From contig JAAVFQ010000020.1 in the NCBI GenBank assembly GCA_014800685.1, positions 1 through 64,000 of the forward strand: a stretch of 64,000 nt of DNA. Reading direction: 5' to 3'. This DNA is from Bacteroidales bacterium (lineage in GTDB: Bacteria; Bacteroidota; Bacteroidia; Bacteroidales; Muribaculaceae). The notes beneath the pieces are model-generated. The model was not told the origin of the DNA. It saw nothing but the letters and a program-made list of their open reading frames with translations, and did not search any database. Shown here piece by piece: positions 8,397 through 16,990 of the stretch (its first letter is position 1; every line of letters starts with the position of its first letter). Made by a program: the position numbers and the translations under genes.

Positions 8397-9779
8397 TTAT
8401 TGCATTTCGGTCGTCTGTGGAGCAATTTCGCGTTCGGCCCTCGCCACGGTCCGCTTGAAGGAGAGATAAAGGAAGACGGCTGCAGAGAAGAGGGCTATCG
8501 GGAAACTATAATATACCCCCACATTTCGCCAGCCGAACCCTTTGGCGAAAAGCAGCAGCAAGGGCACTCCTATCACTACGTAGGAGAGGGTGGAAATCCA
8601 GAGAAGCGGCTGCACATGGCTCGTGCCGCGCAGGGCATTGGAGTAAGTGAGCTGAACGGCATCGCCATACTGATAGAGCACCAATGGCACGATAAGAAGC
8701 ACCGCGGCCGAAACCACCTCTTCATTAGGGGTGAAAAGGCATATAATGTGGCGGCCGCCGAAGATGAATATCAGCGAGGCGAGGGTGCCCAAGACGAGGT
8801 TGAGACGCAGACCGGCTACGCTGATACGCCGGATGCCGGTGAAGTCGCCGGTGCCCATATAGTTGGCTACGCGGATTGAGGTGGCCACTCCGAAGCTGAT
8901 GAATGTCATGAAGCCAAGCTGAGCCATGGTGTTGACCACCTGATATGAGGCGAGCTGAATGGTGCCGAACCATCCGGAGACCACGGCCCCGAAGGCCCAT
9001 AGAAAACATTCCACTCCATTCTGCACCATAATAGGATAGGAAGTGACCCAGACTTTTCGCATAAGGGAGAGGAGCTTACCGGAGGTTCTGAGGCCTTCAT
9101 GATAGACTGAATAGCGGCGTCCGAAGCATACTATCCGCATGATGACCGCCGCGGCAAGGGTGCGCGAGACAAGGGTGGAGATGCCAGCTCCTGTCAGTCC
9201 GAGCTCCGGGCAGCCCCAGTGGCCATATATGAGCAGCCAGTTGCCGAATATGTTGAGGACGTTGGCGCCGAGCATAACCCACATGGGAAGGGCCGTGTCG
9301 GTCACTCCGGAGGCCGTCTGCTGGCAGCAGTTATATAGAGCCATCGGCACGATGCCTGCAAGCACAAGAAGATAGTAGGGACGCACGAGAGGCATAAGCT
9401 CTGCCGGCTGTCCGAGTCTGTCCACGAAGAAGAAGAGTACCCCCATGATAATGGTCATGAGAAGGGCCATGACAATATTGACGCACAGCGAGGCGCGAAG
9501 CATTCTTCCTGTGCCGAAATTATCCTTTCGCCCGAAGAGAGCGCCCACGAGCGGAGTCACTCCGGATGCAAATCCGATGAGCATCACGACGGGCACCATG
9601 AAGAAGTTGTTGACAAAGGCTGCCGCGGCCAATTCGCGGGTACCATAATCGCCTACCATCATGGTATCGGCGAAACTGACTACTATGATACCTATCTGAG
9701 CCACAAGCACCGGAGCGCCGAGGCGCAGCAGGCTCTTATATTCCTCTTTATATCCTGTGAAAAATTTCTTGAACCACAT
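8397..9779 (-). CDS. MATE-family multidrug efflux transporter
   Basis: A 460-residue polytopic protein with twelve predicted helices in two halves. It carries MATE features: the N-terminal APVLVAQIGIIVVSFADTMM segment, the LAAAAFVNNFF stretch and GFASGVTPLVGALFGRKD; the second half repeats the pattern (VVNTMAQLGFMTFISFGVAT, then NYMGTGDF). It sits in the inner membrane and should export drugs or metabolites using a Na+ or H+ gradient; substrates cannot be predicted. It is monocistronic: an excellent promoter lies directly before the ATG and parA has its own gap. The mRNA is expected to have almost no leader. Confidence 0.9.
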   Translation of the reverse strand: MWFKKFFTGYKEEYKSLLRLGAPVLVAQIGIIVVSFADTMMVGDYGTRELAAAAFVNNFFMVPVVMLIGFASGVTPLVGALFGRKDNFGTGRMLRASLCVNIVMALLMTIIMGVLFFFVDRLGQPAELMPLVRPYYLLVLAGIVPMALYNCCQQTASGVTDTALPMWVMLGANVLNIFGNWLLIYGHWGCPELGLTGAGISTLVSRTLAAAVIMRIVCFGRRYSVYHEGLRTSGKLLSLMRKVWVTSYPIMVQNGVECFLWAFGAVVSGWFGTIQLASYQVVNTMAQLGFMTFISFGVATSIRVANYMGTGDFTGIRRISVAGLRLNLVLGTLASLIFIFGGRHIICLFTPNEEVVSAAVLLIVPLVLYQYGDAVQLTYSNALRGTSHVQPLLWISTLSYVVIGVPLLLLFAKGFGWRNVGVYYSFPIALFSAAVFLYLSFKRTVARAEREIAPQTTEMQ

Positions 9780-9784
9780 CTCTG

Positions 9785-9815
9785 CAAAATTACGAAAAAT
9801 CCCTGACCCGGCAAA
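9785..9815 (-). promoter_or_regulatory. Promoter of the MATE gene, near-leaderless
   Basis: On the minus strand TTTG (9812-9815) plus 19 nt plus TAATTTTG (9785-9792) is an exact consensus match. The ATG begins at 9779, only 5 nt past the -7 box. Transcription should start at or within a base or two of the start codon, or translation starts further in. Confidence 0.7.
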
Positions 9816-9855
9816 ATGCCGCCTGCCTCATTCCCTTCTCGCAGAGAAAAAGAAA

Positions 9856-9891
9856 AAGTGTGTGCCGGAATTTTCATTTCGACACACACTT
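9856..9891 (-). terminator. Hairpin terminator after the aldolase gene
   Basis: AAGTGTGTG (9856-9864) pairs with CACACACTT (9883-9891); the loop carries GGAATTTTCATTTC, which resembles other loops of the GTGTGTC hairpin family. On the minus strand it is followed by T-rich sequence. It ends the fba transcript, whose stop is at 9921. Confidence 0.7.
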
Positions 9892-9920
9892 CCTCATCTT
9901 GATTTTATATTATTCGCTTA

Positions 9921-10922
9921 TCATTCAGCTTTGCCTTCACTGCCAAGCACAGCGATAATTTTGTGCTTATAGAGCTTCTCCATTTCGTCACGGGCGGGGC
10001 CGAGATATTTTCTGGGGTCGAACTCTTCGGGGTGTTCGGCGAGAGTCTTGCGCACAGCGGCTGTCATAGCCAGACGGGAGTCGGAGTCAATATTGATCTT
10101 GCAGACGTCCATCTTGGCAGCCTTACGAAGCTCGTCTTCGGGGATGCCGATAGCATCGGGGAGCTTACCGCCGTTCTCATCGATAATCTTCACATACTCC
10201 TGAGGCACTGAAGATGAGCCATGGAGCACGATGGGGAAGTCGGGAAGCTTAGCCTCAACTGCCTCAAGCACGTCGAAAGCCAGCGGAGGAGGCACGAGAA
10301 GACCGGTCTTGGGGTCGCGTGTGCACTGTTCGGGCTTGAACTTATATGCGCCGTGAGAGGTGCCGATAGAGATAGCGAGTGAGTCGCAGCCTGTGCGTTT
10401 CACAAACTCGATAACCTCTTCGGGGTCAGTATAAGTGTGGTGATCATGGGCCACTTCATCCTCAACGCCGGCAAGCACGCCGAGCTCACCCTCTACGGTG
10501 ACGTCATATTTGTGGGCATAGTCCACTACCTTTTTGGTCAGCTCCACATTCTCCTCGAAAGGAAGGGCAGAACCATCTATCATGACGGATGAGAATCCGT
10601 TGTCGATGCAATCTTTGCAAAGCTCGAAAGAGTCACCATGATCCAGATGAAGAACGATCTGGGGCTTCTCCCAGCCGAGAGATTTAGCATACTCTACGGC
10701 ACCCTGCGCCATGTAGCGGAGCAGGATGGGATTGGCATAATTGCGGGCACCTTTTGAGACCTGAAGAATAACGGGAGATTTTGTCTCGGCCGCCGCCTTT
10801 ATGATGGCCTGGAGCTGCTCCATATTGTTGAAATTGAAGGCCGGAATGGCATAGCCGCCGTGAACAGCCTTGGCAAACATCTCGCGCGTGTTGACAAGGC
10901 CTAAGGATTTATAATCTACCAT
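9921..10922 (-). CDS. fba: Class II fructose-bisphosphate aldolase
   Basis: A 333-residue zinc-dependent aldolase that cleaves fructose 1,6-bisphosphate to DHAP and glyceraldehyde 3-phosphate in glycolysis. The start MVDYKSLGLVNTREMF at 10922 was chosen; upstream in-frame codons add an unconserved tail. Diagnostic motifs are IPAFNFNNMEQLQA, the metal and catalytic site IVLHLDHGDSFELC, GELGVLAGVEDEV, the zinc-ligand motif SIGTSHGAYKF, VLHGSSSVPQEY and CKINIDSDSRLA. It stands 131 bp after the acyltransferase and ends in a hairpin, so it is probably its own transcription unit. Confidence 0.95.
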   Translation of the reverse strand: MVDYKSLGLVNTREMFAKAVHGGYAIPAFNFNNMEQLQAIIKAAAETKSPVILQVSKGARNYANPILLRYMAQGAVEYAKSLGWEKPQIVLHLDHGDSFELCKDCIDNGFSSVMIDGSALPFEENVELTKKVVDYAHKYDVTVEGELGVLAGVEDEVAHDHHTYTDPEEVIEFVKRTGCDSLAISIGTSHGAYKFKPEQCTRDPKTGLLVPPPLAFDVLEAVEAKLPDFPIVLHGSSSVPQEYVKIIDENGGKLPDAIGIPEDELRKAAKMDVCKINIDSDSRLAMTAAVRKTLAEHPEEFDPRKYLGPARDEMEKLYKHKIIAVLGSEGKAE

Positions 10923-11053
10923 ATTTAGTCGGTTTTGGGAATTAATACTTTCTAAAAATACTCTTTGGAGAGCAGCCGTCAGGACTCCCCCCCTATTAAT
11001 GGAACAATGAGTATGCGAAAATGTTTTTACGAGACTTAAAATCCGCACGGGGC

Positions 11054-11986
11054 TCAGAGATGCGAGAGCCGCCGGGCCGCCTCTTCGGCTCCGTAGCGGG
11101 CCTCAAATCCTTCGCGCGTACGCTTCCAACGGCGGTGAGACCAGAGCCAATAGGGGGGCGCGCTCTCTATCTGCTCCTCAAGGTGGTGGAAAAAGGCGTC
11201 AGTGACGGTGAATGGAGCCACTGAGGCGGCATCTTCCGCTATCGGGACGAAGCGCAGGCTGTAGACTCCTCTTTTCAGCCTTGAGAGATGCACATAAAAG
11301 CAGTCGGCATGCACCATACGGGATATTCTCTCGGCTCCGGTGAAGACCGGAGTGTCATGATTGAGAAAGTCCACCCATCTGTGTATGCTGCCATATCCGG
11401 GCACTTGGTCGGCGATATAACCTACTACCGAGGGCTTGCCGGAACGATACCACCCGGCTATGGTGCGCAGCGTGTCTTCCATCGTTATGCTTACGGCTCC
11501 ATAGCGACTGCGGAGCTTGAGGAAAACTCTGTCGGCAATAGAGGATTCCAGAGGATGATATATCTGGCCGCATACGGCCGAGGGGTCGATGTGAAGAGGG
11601 AGGGAGCTTACCCACTCCCAGTTGCAATAATGGCCGAGGAAGAGGGAGACACTGCGGCCCCCCTTTACCGATGAGTTGACGGCCTCGATGTTTTCGACTA
11701 CGAGTCGCTCTTTTATTTCTTCGTCGCTCAACGAGGCGAGCTTAACGGTCTCGACAAAATAGTCTGAAAGGAAGCGATAGAATTCCCGCGAGATTCTGCT
11801 TATCTCGCGGGGTGTGCGGTCGGGAAAGGAAGACCGGAGGTTTCGCTTCACCACTCCACGGCGATATCTCACTACCGTATGCATCAGCCATGCCACGACA
11901 TCGGAGAAGATGTAAAGCAGACGCAGGGGAAGCAGTGAAATACCTTTCACTACCCCCCAGGCCATGATATATACGAGTCGTTTCAT
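11054..11986 (-). CDS. LpxL/HtrB-like lysophospholipid acyltransferase
   Basis: A 310-residue inner-membrane acyltransferase. An N-terminal hydrophobic anchor (about 5-40) is followed by a basic patch RYRRGVVKRNLRSSFPDRT and the catalytic H-x4-E motif in LFLGHYCNWEWVSSL. Later blocks IADQVPGYGSIHRWVDFLN and PPYWLWSHRRWKRTREGF are typical of the lipid A secondary acyltransferase family. It probably adds an acyl chain to lipid A or another lipid acceptor. It follows a small secreted protein by 36 bp in the run ispB-like, rnhB, secreted protein, acyltransferase. Confidence 0.85.
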   Translation of the reverse strand: MKRLVYIMAWGVVKGISLLPLRLLYIFSDVVAWLMHTVVRYRRGVVKRNLRSSFPDRTPREISRISREFYRFLSDYFVETVKLASLSDEEIKERLVVENIEAVNSSVKGGRSVSLFLGHYCNWEWVSSLPLHIDPSAVCGQIYHPLESSIADRVFLKLRSRYGAVSITMEDTLRTIAGWYRSGKPSVVGYIADQVPGYGSIHRWVDFLNHDTPVFTGAERISRMVHADCFYVHLSRLKRGVYSLRFVPIAEDAASVAPFTVTDAFFHHLEEQIESAPPYWLWSHRRWKRTREGFEARYGAEEAARRLSHL

Positions 11987-12022
11987 TTTTTGAAGCTGAC
12001 GAAGCAGGGATAATCGAATTGC

Positions 12023-12421
12023 TTAGAGGTCGTCGGTCTTTACTACGAACGACTTCCCGTCGGGGAAGGATATCAGGATTTTCACCGGTATGGGAACCAG
12101 CGCGCGGAGTTCATTTATCTCGGCGCCGAAGAGTTCCTTCCTATCCTCGCGGGAGAGTTTGCTGAATTCTGAGATAAGCTCGCCGGAGGTAGTGCCGAGC
12201 ACAGAGGGGTCAAGGCTGAATACGCACTGAAAGACAGAGCCGCCGTTGGCGAGTTCCACTTTCTGTAATTTCATGCCGTTGCCGACACTCTGGGGGAGCT
12301 GCTGATTGAAGGCTTTCACAAATTCCGGAATATCCTGGCGGGAAAGCTGCTGGGCATGGGAGGTCTGTGAGCCCACGAGCAGACAGACGGCCAAAAGAAT
12401 GATAGAAAATAGTTTTTTCAT
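12023..12421 (-). CDS. Small secreted protein of unknown function
   Basis: A 132-residue protein, starting MKKLFSIILLAVCLLVG, with a signal peptide cleaved near SHAQ. A longer reading frame exists upstream, but it overlaps rnhB and would bury the signal peptide, so this start was preferred. The mature domain (about 108 residues) has alternating strands, for example VELANGGSVFQCVFSLDPS and IPVKILISFPDGKSFVVKTD, and looks like a small periplasmic fold. No enzyme motif is visible. It lies between rnhB and the acyltransferase in one operon. Confidence 0.75.
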   Translation of the reverse strand: MKKLFSIILLAVCLLVGSQTSHAQQLSRQDIPEFVKAFNQQLPQSVGNGMKLQKVELANGGSVFQCVFSLDPSVLGTTSGELISEFSKLSREDRKELFGAEINELRALVPIPVKILISFPDGKSFVVKTDDL

Positions 12422-12462
12422 AATTCTGGGGTATGAGGTTAATAATATGGATAGGCAACTGC

Positions 12463-13056
12463 TCAGAAAAGAGTTGGCTGCATGCATGGAGCATAGGAAC
12501 GGCGATGTTGCGGGGTCAGTCCGCATTTCAAGAGAGCTTCGCGATGCTGACGGGTGGGATAGCCTTTATTCTTTTCCCATCCATAGCCCGGATATTCGTC
12601 AGCGAGTTTGCGCATCAGCTCATCTCTATGGGTCTTGGCGAGGATGGAGGCAGCCGCTATCGACATAAATTTTCCATCACCCTTCACCACCGTGCTATAG
12701 GGTATGTCGCCGTATGGGTGAAATTTATTGCCGTCTACTATGATATGCTCAGGCCTCAGGATAAGATTGTCGAGAGCGCGGTGCATTCCGGTGATAGAGG
12801 CATTCAGTATATTTATTTTATCTATCTCTTCGGGGCTTACGAAGACTACGCTCCAGCTTATCGCCTCCCTCTCTATAATGGTGCGGAGCCTCTCGCGCAT
12901 CTTTTCTGAAAGGCGCTTGCTGTCATCGAGCTCCTCACACACGAAGCCCTCCGGCAGAATGACTGCCGCGCAGGCCACCGGACCGGCGAGACATCCGCGT
13001 CCGGCTTCATCACATCCGGCTTCCACAATGCCGGGGAGCATGAATGGCGCAAGCAT
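12463..13056 (-). CDS. rnhB: Ribonuclease HII
   Basis: A 197-residue RNase HII that removes ribonucleotides and RNA primers from RNA-DNA hybrids. The start MLAPFMLPG precedes the active-site motif EAGCDEAGRGCLAGP (catalytic Asp-Glu). A second acidic site lies in HIIVDGNKFHPYG, and the conserved block FMSIAAASILAKTHRDELM follows; the C-terminal KNKGYPTRQHREALLKCG is also standard. It begins 7 bp after the polyprenyl synthase stop and is clearly co-transcribed with it. Confidence 0.95.
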   Translation of the reverse strand: MLAPFMLPGIVEAGCDEAGRGCLAGPVACAAVILPEGFVCEELDDSKRLSEKMRERLRTIIEREAISWSVVFVSPEEIDKINILNASITGMHRALDNLILRPEHIIVDGNKFHPYGDIPYSTVVKGDGKFMSIAAASILAKTHRDELMRKLADEYPGYGWEKNKGYPTRQHREALLKCGLTPQHRRSYAPCMQPTLF

Positions 13057-13063
13057 ATCCCAC

Positions 13064-14038
13064 TCAATTTTTACGACTTATTATAAAGTCAAATATCTCC
13101 CGGAAACACTCTTTCCACTCTGTGTCGGGATAAACTTGCAGCAGAGATTCTGACTCCTGCTGCATACGGCGCATTGTCTCGAAGGCATAGTCCACACCAC
13201 CCTGACGGATGGCGAAGTCGATAAGCTGATGTATCTCTTCATCCGTGAGATTGCCTCTCACAAGGAGCGCTTTCATCTTCTCGCTCTCCTGCTCCGGGGC
13301 GTTATTGAGCGCATATATCAGAGGGAGCGTCACCTTACCTTCGCGCAGGTCATTGCCAGTGGGCTTTCCTATGCTTGGGTCATTATAATAGTCGAAGATG
13401 TCATCCTTTATCTGGAAGCAGAGGCCAAGCACTTCCGCATACTCCACAAGAGGAGCTGCCTCCCGTTCGCTTACGCCGGCCGTAGCTGCCCCCGTGCGCA
13501 CGCAACTGCGGAAGAGAGAAGCCGTCTTTTGCCGGATCATATTGATATAGCTGGGCTCGTCAAAACGGTTTTCGCGCACATTGCAGATCTGGTCTATTTC
13601 GCCCAGCGAGAGCTCCTTGCCCAAATCCGACACGGCCTGAATGATGGAGATGCGGTCTGTGCGGATGGCCGCCGCGAGCGCATTGGAGACAAAGAAGTCA
13701 CCCACGAGGACGGCGATATGGTTGCCCCACGTGAAGTTGATGGTAGGACGCCCGCGACGCAAAGGCGTTTCATCCACAACGTCGTCATGAATCAGAGAGG
13801 CGTTATGGAGCATTTCAAGAGCCGCGCCGGCATGAAGGGTATGCTCATTGCAGCCATTGAAGAGCTTGGCGGCAAGTATCACCATAATCGGGCGTATCTG
13901 CTTGCCCTTCGTGCGGAGATATGACGATACCACTTGCTGCATCATGTCATTTTCTGTATGAAGAGAGGCTGAGATGATGCCGTTCATCCCGTCAAGTTCC
14001 GGTCTGAGCCGGGAAACGATGTTATCGAAATTCTCCAT
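13064..14038 (-). CDS. Trans-long-chain polyprenyl diphosphate synthase
   Basis: A 324-residue all-helical polyprenyl synthetase. The first aspartate-rich motif is HDDVVDETPLRRGRPT; the second is FQIKDDIFDYYNDPSIGKPT. Lys and Arg of the IPP site are in TKGKQIRPIMV. It condenses IPP units onto an allylic diphosphate; given the organism, a long-chain product for menaquinone side chains is likely (IspB/octaprenyl type). It is the first gene of the run that continues with rnhB. The -7 box TAATTTTG lies about 40 bases upstream. Confidence 0.9.
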   Translation of the reverse strand: MENFDNIVSRLRPELDGMNGIISASLHTENDMMQQVVSSYLRTKGKQIRPIMVILAAKLFNGCNEHTLHAGAALEMLHNASLIHDDVVDETPLRRGRPTINFTWGNHIAVLVGDFFVSNALAAAIRTDRISIIQAVSDLGKELSLGEIDQICNVRENRFDEPSYINMIRQKTASLFRSCVRTGAATAGVSEREAAPLVEYAEVLGLCFQIKDDIFDYYNDPSIGKPTGNDLREGKVTLPLIYALNNAPEQESEKMKALLVRGNLTDEEIHQLIDFAIRQGGVDYAFETMRRMQQESESLLQVYPDTEWKECFREIFDFIISRKN

Positions 14039-14076
14039 AGAATCAATTCAGCATTTGCGCACTACTAAAATAAGGA

Positions 14077-14109
14077 CAAAATTACAAAAAATTTCCTCCA
14101 CCATGGCAA
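14077..14109 (-). promoter_or_regulatory. Candidate promoter of the polyprenyl synthase operon
   Basis: On the minus strand TAATTTTG (14077-14084) is a perfect -7 box. The nearest TTG (14107-14109) is 22 nt away, slightly long. It gives a leader of about 32 nt. Confidence 0.4.
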
Positions 14110-14150
14110 TAGAATGAAGGAAATTTATTAATTTAGCGGAAAATAAATTA

Positions 14151-16904
14151 ATGATGGAAGAGAAAAGACTATTCCTTCTGGATGCTTATGCGCTGATATT
14201 CAGGGCTTACTACGCTCTAATCAAAATGCCGAGACAGACACAGTCCGGCTTCAACACTTCGGCGATATTCGGTTTTGTCAATACGCTGGAAGAGCTTTTG
14301 CGCAAAGAGCACCCCTCCCACATAGCTGTCTGCTTCGACCCTCCCGGCCCTACTTTCCGTCATGAGGAGTATGAAGCCTATAAAGGTGAGCGCGAGGCTA
14401 CTCCGGAAGACATTCGCCTCTCTATTCCTATCATTAAGGAGATTATCGCCGCCTACCGCATTCCGATTCTCGAGGTGCCCGGCTTTGAAGCGGACGACGT
14501 TATCGGCACTATGGCCAAGCGTGCGGCTGCCGAGGGGTTCACAGTCTACATGATGACCCCCGACAAGGATTTCGGACAGCTTGTCTCTCCCCGCGTGCTC
14601 CAATATAAGCCTGCCTATCGCGGTCAGGATTTTGAACTTCGAGGCGAAAAGGAGGTCTGCGAGCGATACGGGCTCTCGGATACTTCCCAGGTCATTGACC
14701 TTCTCGCGCTGATGGGTGATAAGATTGACAACATACCGGGATGTCCGGGAGTTGGCGAAAAGACCGCCATACGCCTTATTACGGATTATGGCTCTGTGGA
14801 GAATCTCCTGCGCAACACCGATTCCCTCAAGGGGGCGCTCAAGAAGAAGATTGAAGAGAACGCCGAGCAGATTATCTTCTCCAAGCATCTGGCTACCATT
14901 CGCACGGATGTCCCTATGGAGACTGCGCCGGAAGAGCTCCGCATCCATAAGGCTGACCGCGAACATCTCTTTATGCTCTTCAATCAGCTGGAATTCCGCT
15001 CTCTGGCCGACAGAGTAAAACGGCGCCTTGATGCCGATGAGGGAAAATCGGAAAGTGCCTCTCAGCCCTCCCTCTTTGACATTCCGGACTCCGAGCCTGC
15101 CCCCTCCCCCTTCGATGAGGAGAGGGCTGACTATCGTCTGGTGACAACCCCCTCGCTCCTTTCAGAAATGCAGGCCGCTCTGGAAGGAAAAACCCAATGC
15201 GGCGTGATGCTAATGGCCGAGGGGCAGGATGATGTGAGCGCCGCATATCTGGGATGTGCGGTTGCCGATGCCGAAAATTCCGCATGGTTCGTGCCGGCCA
15301 CATTTGAAGAGGGCACTGCCGCGATTCTCGACCTTCTCGCCCGCCCAGATATCACCAAGGTCTGCGTTGATGCTAAAAGAGCCTACGTGCAGGCCGCTCT
15401 GCGGCGTGAGGATGCCGCCGACTCTTTGGCCAACTACTACGACGTGCGTCTGGCTCACTATCTGCTTCAGCCTGAAATGAGGCACGACCTTCCCGAACTT
15501 GCACTTACTTATCTCGGCCTCACTCTCCCGGAAGCCCCCGCCGATCCCTCCGGCAAAAAGAAGAGTGCATCAATGCGCTCACTTCCCCTCGATGTTCTCT
15601 CTCGCTATGCCTGTTCTCTATCCGACATAGCCTTGCGTCTGCGCACTCCTCTCGACGAGGCTTTGCGCCATGAAGAGCTTGAAAAGCTACTTGCCGACCT
15701 TGAGCTTCCGCTGGTGAGGGTGCTCGCCGAGATGGAAATCACCGGCGTGCGCATTGATGTCGCCGCCCTGGACGCGGCGGCCTCCGAGATGACTGAAAAG
15801 CTGCGGGAGACTGAACAGGAAATTTTCCGGCTTGCCGGCACGGAATTCAACATCGGCTCACCGGCTAAAGTCGGAGAGGTGCTTTTTGACATCCTTGACC
15901 TGGAGCCAAAGCCTAAAAAGACCAAGACCGGACAATACTCCACTTCCGAAGAGGTGCTGGAGAAGGTGAGCGGAAAACATCCCGCCGTGGGGCTCATCCT
16001 CGAATACAGAAAGCTCAAAAAACTTCTCAATACATATCTCACGGCTCTTCCCGCTTCTATAAATCCGGCCACCGGCAAGATACACACCCTTTACAATCAG
16101 ACGGTGACCGCCACGGGAAGAATCTCCTCCTCTAACCCTAATCTCCAGAATATCCCGGTGCGCGACGAAGCCGGCCGGGAGATACGCAGAGCCTTCATCG
16201 CCGACCCCGGCCATCTCTTCCTCTCGGCTGACTACTCTCAGATAGAGCTTCGCCTGGTGGCTGATTTCGCCAATGACGAAACGATGCTCGATGCCTTTGC
16301 CCACGACAAGGACATTCATGCCATCACGGCGGCCAAAATATATCATAAGCCTCTCGAAGAGGTGACGCCCAATGAGCGGCGCGCTGCCAAAACAGCCAAC
16401 TTCGGCATCCTTTACGGAATATCCGCTTTCGGACTGAGCAACCGTCTGTCTGTGCCGCGAGCCGAGGCGAAAGCCCTTATAGATAATTATTTCTCTACTT
16501 TCCCCTCCATTCACGGATATATGACGCGGTCTATAGAAAAGGCTCGTGAAGAGGGATACGTTGTCACCCGCATGGGAAGGAAACGCCGGCTCCCTGACAT
16601 CAACAGTAAGAATCCGGTGGTGCGTGGATATGCAGAGCGAAATGCCATAAACGCCCCGATACAGGGTTCGGCCGCCGACATCATAAAGAAGGCGATGGTA
16701 GACATCGATGCAGAAATCCGCAGGCGCGGACTGCGCTCGAAGATGATAATGCAAGTGCATGATGAGCTTAACTTCGACGTCTATCCCGAAGAGCTTGAAG
16801 ATATGCGCACCCTCGTCACCACCCTCATGGAGAATGCTTATAACGGACACGTGAGACTGACAGCCTCATGCGGCGTGGCCACCAACTGGCTTGATGCTCA
16901 TTGA
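14151..16904 (+). CDS. polA: DNA polymerase I, proofreading domain degenerate
   Basis: A 917-residue family A polymerase. The 5'-nuclease domain (about 5-290) has CFDPPGPTFRHEEYEAYKG and GFEADDVIGTMAKRA, plus MTPDKDFGQLV. The polymerase domain (about 505-917) has motif A SADYSQIELRLVADF near 693, motif B RRAAKTANFGILYGIS and motif C QVHDELNFD. Between them the 3'-5' exonuclease fold is present, but its catalytic acids are gone: the usual F-D-x-E-T is GVMLMAEGQ near 351, the K-Y-D region is VDAKRAYVQ, and YxxxD is YACSL near 486. It should fill gaps and remove primers without proofreading. Confidence 0.95.
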   Translation: MMEEKRLFLLDAYALIFRAYYALIKMPRQTQSGFNTSAIFGFVNTLEELLRKEHPSHIAVCFDPPGPTFRHEEYEAYKGEREATPEDIRLSIPIIKEIIAAYRIPILEVPGFEADDVIGTMAKRAAAEGFTVYMMTPDKDFGQLVSPRVLQYKPAYRGQDFELRGEKEVCERYGLSDTSQVIDLLALMGDKIDNIPGCPGVGEKTAIRLITDYGSVENLLRNTDSLKGALKKKIEENAEQIIFSKHLATIRTDVPMETAPEELRIHKADREHLFMLFNQLEFRSLADRVKRRLDADEGKSESASQPSLFDIPDSEPAPSPFDEERADYRLVTTPSLLSEMQAALEGKTQCGVMLMAEGQDDVSAAYLGCAVADAENSAWFVPATFEEGTAAILDLLARPDITKVCVDAKRAYVQAALRREDAADSLANYYDVRLAHYLLQPEMRHDLPELALTYLGLTLPEAPADPSGKKKSASMRSLPLDVLSRYACSLSDIALRLRTPLDEALRHEELEKLLADLELPLVRVLAEMEITGVRIDVAALDAAASEMTEKLRETEQEIFRLAGTEFNIGSPAKVGEVLFDILDLEPKPKKTKTGQYSTSEEVLEKVSGKHPAVGLILEYRKLKKLLNTYLTALPASINPATGKIHTLYNQTVTATGRISSSNPNLQNIPVRDEAGREIRRAFIADPGHLFLSADYSQIELRLVADFANDETMLDAFAHDKDIHAITAAKIYHKPLEEVTPNERRAAKTANFGILYGISAFGLSNRLSVPRAEAKALIDNYFSTFPSIHGYMTRSIEKAREEGYVVTRMGRKRRLPDINSKNPVVRGYAERNAINAPIQGSAADIIKKAMVDIDAEIRRRGLRSKMIMQVHDELNFDVYPEELEDMRTLVTTLMENAYNGHVRLTASCGVATNWLDAH

Positions 16905-16947
16905 TAATAAATATCCGGAATTTTGCAGCCTTCCGACACATTTTTTA

Positions 16948-16978
16948 TTGGGAATTTCACTGCCATGAAATAAATTTG
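16948..16978 (+). promoter_or_regulatory. Promoter of the coiled-coil protein gene
   Basis: TTG (16948-16950), 20 nt, TAAATTTG (16971-16978). A second box TAATTTTG (16979-16986) abuts it with TTTC 20 nt upstream. Either gives an mRNA with a leader of 6 nt or less before the ATG at 16991. Confidence 0.55.
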
Positions 16979-16990
16979 TAATTTTGCAGC

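Noticed and set aside
15858-16850. 330-residue minus-strand frame inside polA
   Set aside because: It overlaps the motif A, B and C region of polA and has no recognisable motifs.
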